Below, piece by piece: positions 1-13,500 of a stretch of DNA of 64,000 nucleotides. The position numbers were made by a program, and so were the translations under genes. The stretch comes from Aporrectodea caliginosa (lineage: Eukaryota > Annelida > Clitellata > Crassiclitellata > Lumbricidae). The notes under the pieces were generated by a model. The model was not told the origin of the DNA, ran no database searches, and worked only from the letters and a program-made list of their open reading frames with translations. Position 1 is the first letter of the stretch; every line of letters begins with the position of its first letter. The stretch spans positions 1,669,455 to 1,733,454 of the forward strand of contig JACEVL010000469.1 of NCBI GenBank assembly GCA_020284085.1. The letters run 5' to 3'.

Positions 1-462
1 TGTACCGATAACGGGACCAGAAGATTGAATCAGTGATTTCACCATTTCACTCATGGTTTGAATCCTTCTGCAGCATACGCATGTATGTACATATGTACGC
101 ATGTACGGTACGTAAGTATGCACAACTTTAGGGTATATGATAGTCTGCTCGACCGTCAACCCAAAGGTCAGCAGTTCAAATCCCACTAGGACAGAAAAAT
201 ATCTGCCAATATTGTCACATAGAGAACTCAGCTGTAAAATAAATACACTGACCTTACAACCCTGACTTTGACCTCAGACCACAAAGCCTCATAAGTTGAG
301 ATATGAAGTCGCTTATGCGTCACGCCCATGCAGCATCTGGGGCCTAGCTTAAGGGACTGCTCTTCTGCTTCTTCTTTGACAGTTGCTGTTCTACCTGTTG
401 GCAAATAAAGGTCAAGTTTGGTTCCAACCCAAGGTTGAGGCCCAGTAAACAAAAAGTCGAAC

Positions 463-3400
463 CTGGAATCCAAGTTTCTTGAACTCATTGAGATGACTTT
501 GCCGCTTCATGTTGGAACTCGACTCTGGGTCCGTGTCAAACGCTATCTGCCGCAGTTCTTGAATGTTTGCCTGAACATTCTGAAATATTTTTAAAGAACA
601 AAATCCACAAATCTTATAATAACTATGAGACAAGTGTTCCGCTAAAATAGTACAGGCAATTCACAAACCGGCATTCAATTAAGTCCAGAAAATGTTCATT
701 AAAATAATAATTTAATAACGCAAATAACAAAAATCATCAGAAAAGTTGGAATCGCGAATAACATCGTGCTCTACCTGCTCGTTCACGTCAGCCGGAGTGT
801 TGCGTTTCTCGTTCAAAAGATTGAACATAAGATTCTGTAGGATGTAAAGCTGGTGAGCCATGTCCGAACTCAAGTTACCTTTACGAATGATGTTCTGAAA
901 GAGCACCAACCAAACGCATCCACCAGTTACAAGGTATAGGCACTGTATGTAAACACTCGTAAACCAGCCTTCACAGAAATTCTGCCTTAAAACTACAGCC
1001 GTGCAACAGATCTGTTTCCACGGCACAACAGAAACTCTAACTAAAAGGTACAGGTATGGTAAGACACTGGTTAATGATAATAATAATAGTGGTGTTGGTG
1101 GTAGTAGTAGTAGTAGTAGTAACAGTAGTAACTGAGACTGAAGGAAAGGGTGCTGTACACGAGTTCAAAAAGACAATGACAGTCAGATGATTGCAATATT
1201 TGGTGTTCTCTCTAACCTGTATAAAAACACAGATCTTCACTACTAGTTTAATTTAGATAATAGAAATAGTGGCAAAAGATATAACACATGGACTGTTACT
1301 CACGTCAAGGATGTGATTTCTCATACTTTTCGACTGAAGATTTTCAGCAATTTTCTAAAGAAATAAAGTCAGTGCTTGTGAATTCTAAGAACACCGAATG
1401 ACACTGCATGCTGACAAGCATAGCAAATTTATAGATCTGTGCATATTGAAGTTTTCAGGTTGGCACTAGAATTACTGATAAGACTGATTTAATTAATAAC
1501 ATATTAAAGAAAGGGAAAGACTGTGGGACTTTCTTCAAGTTAAAGCTATGCTACTCATCATGCGAATCTAGGATTTGAAGGTCAATTGATTCAAAACTCT
1601 TGAAGGTCACTGCCAGTGTTTACAGAAGAGACAAAACAATAGCCAAAACTGTATAAAAAGAATTTTAATTTTTAAATCTTTAAATACAAAACTGAATATT
1701 TGTATCGCAAATCCTGAGTAATTTGCCTTCTTCGATGACATTTCTGGAACTGACAGTTTCAAACACAAAAGCAACACAAGGAAGTTTTTTGTACGACATG
1801 CAGTATATAAATTTCACCAATCAACACAGCACAAGGTAATTTTCTACAAGAGGCAGATATAAATTGTACAAATTCAATAGCACATCAAAGTTTAGTAAAA
1901 TTCCCGTCAGCTCCAAAATAAAAAACCCACAGCAATAAATTGCTAGACCCCAGACATGGCACAAAAACGCTTTACAGCTATGCCTAGGCTTTTAACACTT
2001 TAACGACGAAAATGTACTAAAAGCGATTGCGAAACCAATGCAGCTCATCGTGAAAGTGTTTAGAGAGAAGTGGAGAGCAAGGAAACTGGTCGCTATAGAA
2101 TCTGCATGCAATCTGAGAAACACTGACCTTTCTTTTGTCTGGGTCCGCCCTCTGGAAGAGTGCGTTGATCAGAGCGATAGCATTCTTCTGCACCTCTTCA
2201 TTTTGACTAAATGCCAACAACAGACTCAGGCGATCAGGTCAACCTTAGTTCAATTGACTTAGACAACAATGCAGGCCAGCCAAGTGCTGAACTGACAAAT
2301 ATACTATACGTGCATCTGGACATTCAGTAATTCTTTAATTAATTCATTCAGAGCATTTATATAGCACACTATATCTCAAGATATATAAACAGAGGCAAGT
2401 CAGAGAAGAAGAACAGGAGTCCCTTAAGTCAGCCCTGAGGCAAGCCATGGGTATAAAGTGTTAGCGGTTAGCGACTTCATTTTCTTAGCCTCAGCAATTA
2501 GCATATGAGGGCTGGTTTCCCATCCTCTCCCTCGCCGTCTCATCTTCCCACTGACTGTGTACTCATCATAGCTGAGTGGGGATTCTAGAGGGTGCCAAGC
2601 AGAAAAATTGAAACAAATTTCTGCCCTGGCAGGGATTTGAACCCCCTCAACCTCTTGACTGACAGTCCAGCACGCTAACCACTATACTACTGAGCACCCC
2701 GATAAAAAATACTACATAAATTCGTGTTTAAAGAACCTAGTCTGAAAAGTCCCAACCTCTGTAAGTGTGGAATTAGACTGGAGGCCGAGACTTCTCGTTC
2801 GACAATGCTGTACTTGCCGGAACTAAAACACAGCAGAACAACACAAATAGATAATCAAGATAATCTAAATAATCTTAGCAAGGTAATCTATTAGATTATA
2901 ATATGGAATTTTCTGTAAAGACTGTTTCCTGTTCTGGTTTATTGCGCTTTATCATTATAGACATTGTTATTCTTAAGATGGCAGGCCTAAGTATAATGTT
3001 CCAGGAATGGACTGCTCTCATAGAGGGCTTTAGGGATTTTAGGGCCTGTATAGAATTACATAGTATGTAATGTATGTACAGTATATTATATTATATTTAA
3101 TGCAATGTTTCTAAGCCTGCATCTGTATTTGAAAACGATTGAGTAGACATTCTCTGTGAAACCATGCTAATGAAATATCCTATTTTATATAATATTTAGA
3201 TTAAATTTTTGTAATCTGAAAAACACAGCGCAAAAAACATCTAAAAATACGTTAACTCAGATAAGCGGAAACGCCAAAATCAACGAACAGCATTAGTTCA
3301 GCAATAATTGCTAAACCAGCATACAGTAAGAAAATGACCATAAATTTAGGCAGCAGTGGAAAAGCCATAACTGACAAGAGAACAAGAGAACAAATTAATT

Positions 3401-6400
3401 CAGACAGTGAATACGATTGGTGTTCCTTGAAATACTTCACTGCAACATATGGTCTCATCAGAGCTTCTGAGTAGATAACCTTTAAGGGGCACTATATAAA
3501 TCTCCAAAATGAATGAATGGTCTATAATAGCACTCTTCCAAGATGAATAGTCCTCCGTAAGGCTTCTGGCTGGAGGATTCAATACAGCCCAACCCTTCAC
3601 CTGTGAAGGACAATGGATTCCAGGATTTCAAGCGCTGACTGAAGTGTTGTGACGTCAACGATTTTGGAATTGTTAATGCAGTTGGCCACCTGAAAATGCA
3701 CAAACAAAATACATTTATAAACAACATATTCACAGTTCAGCTATTTTAAAACAGTCCATTATAATTGTTATTATTAATTAAATTTGAAATGCACCCATGG
3801 TCACACCAAAATGTGAATCTGAGGCGCGGACAGTGAGCCGCCAAGGGAAGATGCAGTCAACGTGTTTGTCAAACACTGTAAATCAGCCATTCATTATAGA
3901 TTTTAACCACCCAGATATTTATCACACTCTTATGCTGCTGCCTAAAATGCCTGGCCAGTTGTGCTCCATCTTAGGAAATATATGCATTTCTATCTTATGG
4001 ATATATGTATTTACGTCGTACACCTCTGGCTGCCGACGTCTTCGTTCACGTTGCCCGTCCTTTCACAATGCAACCTGGCTCCTCATTCTGGACCAGGCTT
4101 CCTTGATAAATAAGCTTCTCATCCTTTCTATGCCTTGATTTGCCACAATTTAGACCATCATCTTCGTTTGTGGTTCTGTATTGTCAGGTTGGAAGCACCA
4201 CTGGCCGACATGTTTTCTCGAAGAGGTGCTATATAAATATGCAGTTTACAAATTACAGTTACAGCCTGGCAATCGATAACAAACACATACTAACCGTGGT
4301 AATGAACTTTGGTTCAAGAACATCCCAGGACACGATCCCATGGTCCATGAGCTCAACAAATGCCTTCAACATGTAGGCCAGCATATCACCAGAACTAAAA
4401 CAATACCAATTGCATATTATTATAATCATAACCCCTTGATATTGCCCTACTTCCAAAGCTCAGAAGTACACTCACGATCATACGACAGAACATTGATGGT
4501 GATGAGCAACTGTGAGTGAAGGACTTGCTCACGGTCCTTACACTGAGACCGCCGGAGCAGACGCTCGGATTACAAGCCGAGCGCTTCATCCAATCTGCCA
4601 CTGGACATACGATGACTAGCATTTCTAACAGTTCAGGAAATGTTTTCTGCTCAACTTAAGACACTGGTGATTCCTACATAACCACATCAAAGAGCCCTTG
4701 CGAGTTACTTAAATGGCGCTGAACAAATACTCAGATACATACATACATACACATATAATCTATATGTATACACATACATACATGCATATCACATATACAT
4801 ATACACATACATAAATACATACATACATTCAGCTACTGTACCTCTTTTCCAGAGCGTTACATCTATATCTTATCTATACCAACACACATACAGAAATCAT
4901 ACAAAGTGGTGCTGCTAAGAATTAATCTATACAGATCTAGGCCTAAAGCTATAATAATAATTGCATAACATGTAAATGTACAGCGCAGTGCGTATGTCAG
5001 GCGCTTAATAAAGAAAAGATTATTATTATTATTATTATATTCTCTAATTCTATAACTGCATAATCATGCATTGATGTTACTTGTTGCGTCTTGACAGCAA
5101 GTTTTGAAATAAACGAAAATGCAATACAATACAGGGAAATGTTAAATAAGCAAAACTGGGCAGAAATTAGCTCACTAGGTTCCACTCTGAATCATCTGAA
5201 TGATTTCAGTTAAGCCTTTGATGTTGATGAATTCCTGTGTGAACGTGTCATCCACGGAGAGTTCAGACAGCGACTTCATGGCAGTGCATTGTCGTGTTTC
5301 GCTGCCAGCGTCCAGCGAATCCAGAATCGACTTGGCCGTCTTCGCCTGGCACGAAAGATCGATGAAAACAAAGTAATCGTAACCGCACATTTATATAGCA
5401 CCACCGACACAGAAACTCTGAGTTCCTGAAAACGCAAAGCCATGATCAAATAGAATAGTTTTCAAGCGCTTAGGGAAACGAGACAGAGGCCAAGAAACTT
5501 GTTGCAGTTGCTAAGTTGAAGGATGCTAGGCAACTCATTCTAGATATATGGGCTAATCCCTGCAAAGCATCTGTGCTGGACTATTATGCTTCCAACCAGT
5601 TATCTTTGCCAGGAGCTACATAAATGAACGAATCTGAATGAATATCTACAAACTAAAACTTACGGCACAAGTATACATAATAGTGACTAGTAATCATAGG
5701 CCAAGCAGAAGACTTTATATATACCAGAGATTTGTTACAACACAGTATAACATCAACTCTGATATAACGAGGCAATTGTAATTAGTAACATCTATCGTGC
5801 CGGTGTCTAATGCACCAAACCAAGACGTAATCAGGTCATTATCTAGGTGATCAGTTCGCATTTATTAAGCTAGCCCTAAGGCAGCGATGGGCATGAAGTG
5901 CTAGCGACTTCATTTTCTTCACCAGAAGAAATGACTTACAGGGGACGGAGTCAGTTCCATCACAAGTCCATTCTGAATTTCACTTCGATTCTGAAAATAT
6001 ATAAACAGAAAAAATCAGAAACATCTAAAAAAAACATTGATGACAAAAAGATCAGTCTGAAATCATTCTAATTATTCAAATCCAGGCATTCATCTTTTAA
6101 AAAAATCAACTCTTTCATCGATCAATTCTTTAATGACTCATTTCAGTGAGCATACAGTGTATTGCAAGCGATGGTGGTGATCACTATGACTCACAGAGAA
6201 CACAACAAAATATGTCAGTGTGTACTAGAAAACCTGACACAAGTCAGAAATATTAAACAAACCCCTGTGAGAAATGCGCTCAAATGGCAGTGATGCAAAA
6301 AATAGGTCTGAAATAGTTCTGTGCATGATTTTCACTCAGATGCCAAATACATTACTAAAAGATGTCCATCCTAGATTTACGCTTATAATTATTTTGCGTG

Positions 6401-7996
6401 TAAAAATCTATACAATTTGCAGCAACAAACAGCAAGAAGAAGAGAAGAGCATCGCCTTAAGCTAGCCCTGAAGCATCAATGGATATGAAGTGTTTCATTT
6501 TCTTAGCTTCAGCATATGAGGTCAGGTGGCCAGTCCTCTCCCTCTCATCTTTCCACTGACAGGGTACTCATTAGTCATTATAGCTGAGTTGGCTAGGGGG
6601 CACAGGTGGAGCAGAAATTTCAAACTAAAATTTCTGCCTTGGTGGGATTTGAACCCCCGATCTCTCGATTGTCAGTCCACCACTGTCGAGCACCCCAAGC
6701 TAATTTATATTAAAATTTAACTCACATTTATTAGCATGGAAGCACACACTGTAAAACATCTATAATGTGTTAGGCTACTTTAAATTCAATTTAATTTATG
6801 ACAACGGCGTTCACCAAATTGCTCAGTACATGCAGCCAAATCTAAAGCAACATGAAACCTGTTTCTGAATATTTCCCACTCAGGCTGGTTTTCTCAAATA
6901 CATGAAAAAATATCCTCTTATTCTGAGATTTTACAGCTGATTAAAATGCTGAAATACAAAATTTAAATCCACTCACACGTTCAGTCACAAAGATTTGCTG
7001 CTTTGATCCTTTAAACTGAAGTGCAAAGTCTTCCGGAGTGTTGAGCTTGTAACTGCAAAAAAAACAGCATATCCAGAAAGTCAGTCCACTGAGATAGAGA
7101 GGAAGCCTGTGATGAATAAATCAACTGAAAAAGGCGAGTCATAAGTTGAGACCGATTTACCACAAGAAACCAAACAGAATAGACAGATGCAAGTAGAGAG
7201 GTATCCAATAAAGTACGGTAACTGATTTTTACAAGAATACAAATGACATCAACATCAAAACGAGAGTGGCAATCTTCCTACTTACTGCGTACACAAGTCT
7301 GCAACGACAGATTTGATGGGGCGTGTCTAAAACAAGCAGACATGAAAACGTACAACCAATCTTTTTTGGTTACGGAACCCTTCTGATCTTAGCATTTTTT
7401 TTATGGCACAAATAAAACATATTCAGGTACGTTTTAAAACCATGATTGGAGTATTTACAGTTTTAATCGATAACAATTAAATAATAAATAATTTTAAATG
7501 AAATTTTCCCACAGAACCTCTGTCTTCACTTCAGAGTCTGATTCATAATGCAACAAAACAATTTCAAACAACACTTTTGTCCAATTTCCTCATGGAAACC
7601 TTGTCTTCCCCTTGTGGAACCCTAGGCTTTCGCGGAACGTACTTTGGGAAATGCTACCATAGCAAACGGCAGTAAATGCAGTGATGTATGATATAGGTAT
7701 TTCTTTATTTTCTTCATTTTGTATAGTCAACATATAGAAATGCATCAGAGCCTAACTCTCAACCTCTCAGTTGACTTTCCAGCATGTGAACCACTAGACT
7801 ATCGTACAACCCTTAATCAGGAGAAAAAATACAAACGAGGCAGAAACGCAGCAAACAACAGCATAAAGATTTTCTGCTGTGAAGGAGCATCTGTGTTACT
7901 TACTATATCCATTTCAAGCAAGTATGGCAGCTGATTCTCAAACGTCACGCCCACTTTCTTCCGTTCTACCTGCGTATCCCTCTGAGATGCAGACAT
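463..7996 (-). CDS. ELMO: ELMO (engulfment and cell motility) protein, N-terminal half, 12 exons
   Basis: Exons in order of transcription: 7904-7996, 7286-7326, 6977-7052, 5940-5990, 5176-5345, 4295-4394, 3601-3689, 2757-2822, 2128-2206, 1304-1354, 775-894, 463-579. All have AG/GT borders and consistent phases and join to 351 residues with no stop. The start ATG lies 10 nt into an exon after TTTTCAG, so an upstream 5'UTR exon is likely. Residues 1-87 match the ELMO Ras-binding-like domain (KVGVTFENQLPYLLEMDI). The armadillo region follows, with the diagnostic AFVELMDHGIVSWD, ALINALFQRADPDKRK and MAHQLYILQNLMFNLL. The last exon (ELRQIAFDTD...FKKLGFQ) enters the ELMO domain; the remainder and the PH domain lie beyond base 1. 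ELMO proteins bind DOCK proteins as a bipartite Rac exchange factor at the membrane in phagocytosis and migration. Compared with vertebrate ELMO1, about a dozen residues are missing between IQSGT and SGDML. Confidence 0.94.
1992..2062. mobile_element. Decayed copy of a piggyBac-like micro-MITE
   Basis: It starts TTAACACTTTAACGACG and ends GCTCATCGTGAAAGTG. Spacing and core (AATGTACTAAAA...ATGCAGCTC) match the intact element at 20301-20371. It lies 66 bp from an ELMO exon. Confidence 0.6.
2423..2701 (-). mobile_element. tRNA-derived SINE, type I
   Basis: On the minus strand the head reads as a tRNA-Asp-like gene, with an A box around TAGTATAGTGGTTAGCG and a B box GGTTCAAATCC. The body ends in CTTAAG. 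Related copies lie at 6456-6696 and, as a fragment, near 5865-5920. It is not a functional tRNA because the acceptor stem is absent. Confidence 0.75.
4443..4613 (-). mobile_element. tRNA-derived SINE, type II
   Basis: The minus-strand head GTGGCAGATTGGATGAAGCG is followed by a decayed B box and the conserved body AGGACCGTGAGCAAGTCCTTC...GTTGCTCA. The same body is present at 12725, 20823, 35185 and 40704. Confidence 0.65.
4733..4835. repeat. Interrupted (ACAT)n microsatellite
   Basis: ATACATAC runs interrupted by CATATA units in an ELMO intron. No coding potential. Confidence 0.85.
4961..5037 (+). mobile_element. 3' end of a type III SINE with (ATT)n tail
   Basis: TTGCATAACATGTAAATGTA through CAGGCGCTTAATAAAG and (ATT)n is nearly identical to the 3' part of the SINE at 22353-22576. 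The tRNA head is absent (5' truncated). Confidence 0.75.
6456..6696 (-). mobile_element. tRNA-derived SINE, type I
   Basis: Minus-strand tRNA-like head with a B box close to GGTTCAAATCC (GGGGGTTCAAATCCCACC), then the same body as at 2423-2701 ending GGGCTAGCTTAAG. Confidence 0.72.
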
Positions 7997-8239
7997 CTTT
8001 GCAGATCTGAAAATTAAAAAAACTGTTTATATAGTATTTACTAAATTTTTAACTAGTACCCAAATAACACTGCCCATTTCTTAGGCAGTATGAATTGGGA
8101 TACATACAATTAATTTCACAATTTCACAGGTTGCACAAACTACTGCAAGAGTTGTAGACTTGCGGAATAAATATGTAATGTAATTGAACATTTATATAGC
8201 ATCCCTTCAAGATATCTACTCAGAGGCACTCTCTGTGCT

Positions 8240-8735
8240 AGCCTTTATGATGCTAAATGTCATTGATATGATAGTAATCTCTGGTTTCTATCACATAGGC
8301 ACAGCACTGACCAAGAACAAGTCACCAACCATAGCCTGCTCTCTTGTCTCCTCTCACCTTGATTACACCAAATCCATTTTGTTGCCATCCAAAATCTGAC
8401 ATTCAACAAGCATCACAAATTCTCTAGCTCATGCACCTTCACAGCACAACCCTATTCTGTCAGGTGCATTGGCTTCCTGAAAAATTCAGGATAAGATTAA
8501 ATATGGTCTGTCTCAACTATAAGGCATTCCAGCTAACTTTCAACCACTAGTCACTTACAGCTAGCAATCCTCGGTTTTTTTGGCTGAAGCCACCAGGCAG
8601 AACTTTCATAGGATCTTGTGCTTTCCATCCCATTGCCCCAAGGAATGGAAATGACGGTCTATCTTTCTTTGAAACTTTAATTCCTTTTCATCCACCAAAA
8701 AACACCTCAAACTCGTTAAAGAAAACGTTCATTCA
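8240..8735 (+). mobile_element. Decayed LINE reverse transcriptase C-terminal fragment
   Basis: The plus strand reads FYHIGTALTKNKS...SLVSSHLDYTKSIL, then with stops QHNPILSGALAS and ILCFPSHCPKEWK. This is the order of the post-RT region of CR1/L2-type LINEs (RLDYCNSLL, LHWLPV, LWNSLP). Multiple stops; inactive. Confidence 0.55.
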
Positions 8736-9891
8736 AACATTCATTAACAACCGAAAACATTAATTAACAACCGAATTTTTGGCATGTTTTAAATTTTTAC
8801 ATGTCTAGAATTATTGCCTTCTTGTCATCGGATTTAGCCCCATATGACTTCTAACCCAATGGCCGAGGACAAGATGGATGGTTCGCATCGCAAAAGTTAA
8901 AGGTTTGATTGACCAGACATTCGGCTTAATCGCCAACGAAGAACTACTAAAACTGGTCCCAATTTTTGCACCGTTTCCACTCCATTCCTCAGGAGCTATA
9001 TAAACCGAAAACACTTATTTCCGTGAGCAGCATTGTATACTCCCAACTTCGATCAACGCACAATATCACCAAATGCAACAATTATCTCGTTCAATATTAA
9101 TGGAAATCTGCAGCACAGCACTCGGCTCAAAGTTTCTTTAGAATATATTGATTTCAATAATTAAAACACCACCAAATAACATTATTTACTTCCTCACAAG
9201 GAAGTTTACCAAACACCATCAACCCGGCTGAGCGAAGATGTTTCATACAAGAGACTCTATGGTTTATTGCGTAAAATGGATCAACGGCACAGCATTAGAT
9301 TTGCTTCCCCAGAAGTCTGATCGCTGACAAACACCTTCTGTTTACGCCTATTAATTCTATAAAATCATAATATGTTCCGTTTCATTTTCTAATGCCTTAT
9401 ATAGATTTACCCAGCTATCGCCGAAAAGCGTGTTTGTAATGGACTTGAGCATAACCTCTGAGTACTATATAGTCCTTAGCTGCTGAGAACGCTTTCGACG
9501 CGTTCGACTAATGTATCGAGGCGCGCTCGGAGTGTTCAAAATGCAATGGTGAAATATAACCTCTCGCGCGTTGTCTGTACAAATACGAAACATACCACGA
9601 TGGGGTTTTTAGAAAGCAGGAGAAAACAGTCGTTAGGTCTGTTGTCCGAGCTGACGCAGCAATTAACCAACAAACTCCAAAAACGATATATCTGAATATA
9701 CTGCGAAATTATTGAACCGTGCAGTGGCGTAACAAAGGGTTTCAGTGCCCAGAGGCAAGAGTTTATGACTGCACCCTTTTTCAATTTTCTTGTTGACTTT
9801 TAATCACTCTTGTCATAGTACCGTGTACTACTGAAAGTTAATAATTAACTTTCAGTGGCAAAATTGTTTTGCGCACCCTCGTGCTGCGTCC

Positions 9892-10060
<169 letters not shown>

Positions 10061-10551
10061 TGTTCCCTTCATCTTTATCTTAGCCATGGCATGGGTGGTC
10101 ACTGGTCAGGTGATCACTCCTTTCCCTTGCTGCCTGATATTCCCACCAAACAGCAGTTTATTTGTCAGATGATTGGAGGCATTCAACCTCTTGGCTCTTC
10201 TTCTGATATTGGGTGTGGGGTCAAGGTTTCGACCCCAGCTCAATTGTTTCGTCTGCAATACATTAACATTATATTTTGACCTGCGTTCATGTACTGCGGT
10301 AATCTGATAAGTTTCAATCCAACTCTTTTTTGACAACTAACGCACTGCCAAACAAATAGTCAGTGGAGTCATTTACATCCAAGTTTGATAAGGTATGAAA
10401 GAACTCATGTGAAGATATAACCAACAACCTTTTGCTCTTCATTTCAGCAAACAATAAAACAAACTCGGTTTCTTAAACTGTTAATCCATATGCAAAAAAA
10501 ATGTTGCGCATTAGACTGATCGTCCAACTTATCAAAAGAAAAATGCAACAT

Positions 10552-13500
10552 TTATATCACAATCTGATCAAGTATGGCTTTCGATGTTGCCATGTCGACC
10601 ACATGGTCAACTTCTGCAAACGCCGTACGTATGTCGGTAATTGTCACAGAATCCGTTCGAAGGCCACTGATGATATCTGCAACAAGAATGTCGAGCGGTT
10701 GAGTGACGGCTTTTGGAACAATGCACACGAATCGAATGATTAGGCCGATTCCGACTTTAGCAAACTGAACATGGTCCACTGTTTGTAGTGCATTCTGCAA
10801 AACAAAGACAACAAAAACACCAGCAATTATGAAGCTGTACCTATGTGTGTGCCTTTTTATGTATGTATACACGTACGCATACTGTATATGCGCATATGCA
10901 TATATCTAGACACTTAAAAGAACAGCTATAGCCTTGTTTAGTAACCGATTTGTACCAAACTTAACCTTTGGTATAAACAGTTCCTGGCTGCTGAGAAAGC
11001 TATGGATACATTAAACTAATCCTCAGCGTTCGTGAGTAAGCTGGAGTCCTGCACTAAGCTTTCAAGTGGCGCTAATGAAATTCGGAGTTTACAATTATGA
11101 TTAATCCTGCAACATGCAAGATGCAAATACCGGTGAAACTCCCATCCAGTATAACAGCTGCCTTTGCCTCAAAGCAGTGTTCCGATCTAATGTACTGTAT
11201 CTACTGATCTACCGGTTCTACCTCCTGGTTCCCTTGCTTCCATTATCATAATGCACAATGTCTCAACAGTCAATATAATAGTCAATATAAGCAAAATTGT
11301 GTTATGAAAACGTACATGTAATCTCACAACACAGTCCAGTCGAAATCTGGTAGGTGACTGTGTGAACATATCTTCCGATAGACAATTTGCCTCGTCAATT
11401 GAGAATGATGGGAATAACTTCAATGTATTGTATAAATGTCCTACTCTATAAACGCTACCAATTAACCAGCTTATTCTATCCTATATTAATTAAACTAGAC
11501 ATTTGATCAGATTTATATCGCTACAGTGACGAAAACCAGAAGTTAGGCTAGAGTGAACATGCAAGGTGATGACACGAGTTTCAAGTTTAGATCCAAACAA
11601 CATTAAAGAAATGACTGAACAAGCAAAAGTAGATAGTGAATATCCAAAGCATCAGATGGAGAATACCCAAGTGCACAATCCCATCATCATACAAGTCAAA
11701 GTCAGATTAAACTACACTGAATTTACCTTAAAGTAGGCAGCAAAAGCATTTGTTAGATGCTGCCAAACTGAGAGGAACTTTTCATCACTGTATTCTGGAA
11801 CACCATTCTTTATTAAAAGAACTGCATCAACAAAAACCTTGCAGATGGCTAACTCTGAAAATAAATTAAACAGAATACTTGCAAGACAATGGTTAGATAC
11901 AAATGTACATACAAACGTACATACATACATATGTACACAAAAATATACAATTATACATACATTTATGTACAGTGAGGAATGTATAAGGAAAAGTCATAAT
12001 ATTTCATATATTTGACAGTTATAAGGTGTTTTGAACACTGTTTAAATGTCGACACCAAAGACACTAAACTCCTACCATTGAACATGTGAATTTTGCGCTG
12101 AATGAAATAATCGTGAAGAAGTCGCTTTAGCATCTGACCAATGCGAAACCACTCCAGCAAAATGCTGTTCAACAAAACCTTCAAAATAACAGAAACACAG
12201 TTTAGTTTTGATAAGTTTTTTTTCTATATTCAGTTTAAAGGATGGTATCAACTCCATCAGGAATTGAACCCTCAGCATTTGAAGGAAAACCAATACAGCT
12301 TAATCATGACTCACTAGCATCTATACAAATTTTTCTAGGACCTGTGTTTGTGAATTTCAGCACGGAGTCAGCAGCATTCAAGAAATAGATATGGCAGTAC
12401 GTGCCATTGTCCCAATTCCAATAACCGCAACAAGCCTGCTTAGAAATTAAATAAATATCAGTCTGGAGTTTTCATTTTCAATTCAATTCTCTTCACAGTT
12501 TTACTTCACTACTCCTGTCCACTCCAAAAACTTCTTGTAAGTTAGTCTAACGAATAAGAAGGCATAAAGCAAGGGTCGTTTTTAAGCAAAATAGAAACAA
12601 TTTGATAGTGCTCAGTTAAACCTAAAAATCTTTGAATACCAACAGAATATACAGATAGGCAATATAGGAAAGAAACTTTAGAGCAAATATAAAAAGGATG
12701 AAGTCAGCAAAATGCCATGGGAAACCGTTGCCAATTGGTTAGAGCACTCAACTTGTAATACGGAGAGCAAGGTTCAAGTCTCCCCTGAGACGGTTACTGT
12801 GTACGGACCTCATGCAAGAACTTCACTCACGGTTGCTCAGCGCCTTTGACTGATGCTCTCGTTAGATAGTATCGCTCAGAGTAGAGATCTTGAAAGGGCG
12901 CTATATAAATTTCAACTGATTGACAATTTCAACTGATTAATTAATGCCTACTAATGACAATAAACAGAGTTCTGGATAAAATTTCTCACTGACCCGAGCA
13001 AGGCTGATTGAAACTTTGCTGTAGAAATTACGACAGTCCTTGGTGATATCAGGCAACGTGAGACTATTCAGAGCAACTTGCAGAGTATCATCCGAAATAC
13101 GACAAAACTCGAACAACGCAACCAGCTCTACAAAACGAAACCCAACAATTCTGTCACACTCAGCTATAACATCAGGATTGCTACTAACAATTGCGTCTAG
13201 TGTTAGTGGGACGGATAGTCTACTGAGATCAGTTTCAAATCCTGAGTTGGGCTAAATTGAGCCAGAGCAGAAAGACATGTCCAAATTTCTGTTTCATTTG
13301 TGCTGTCTATAATAAATGAAGAAAACTATCTATATGCATAAGTGTATGTATGTATGCATGTATGTATGTATGTATGTATGTATGTAAGTGGCTATTTAAA
13401 AAGTGATTTTAATAACCTCACAATGGTGCTAAACATGGCTATCTAATAGATACAAACACCAACTAAAACTGAGAAAAAGATGAAAAGATAAATTAGCGCT

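Noticed and set aside
228..462. Continuation of ELMO in the 86-codon ORF at 228-488
   Set aside because: It is in a different frame from the ELMO exon and shows none of the expected ELMO-domain residues; taken as intron beyond the GTTCGA donor.
2600..2700. Genuine tRNA genes at tRNA-like heads (also 6640, 12730, 20900, 22360)
   Set aside because: A and B boxes are present but acceptor stems do not pair, and each head continues into a shared repeat body, so they are SINEs.
3252..3600. Minus-strand ORFs before the ELMO exon 3601-3689
   Set aside because: Intronic; they contain a LINE tail (GGGGCACTATATAAATCTCC inverse) and no ELMO similarity.
9722..9745. hAT terminus CAGTGGCGTAAC
   Set aside because: Resembles a Tip100-type end but no matching inverted end or TSD was found nearby.
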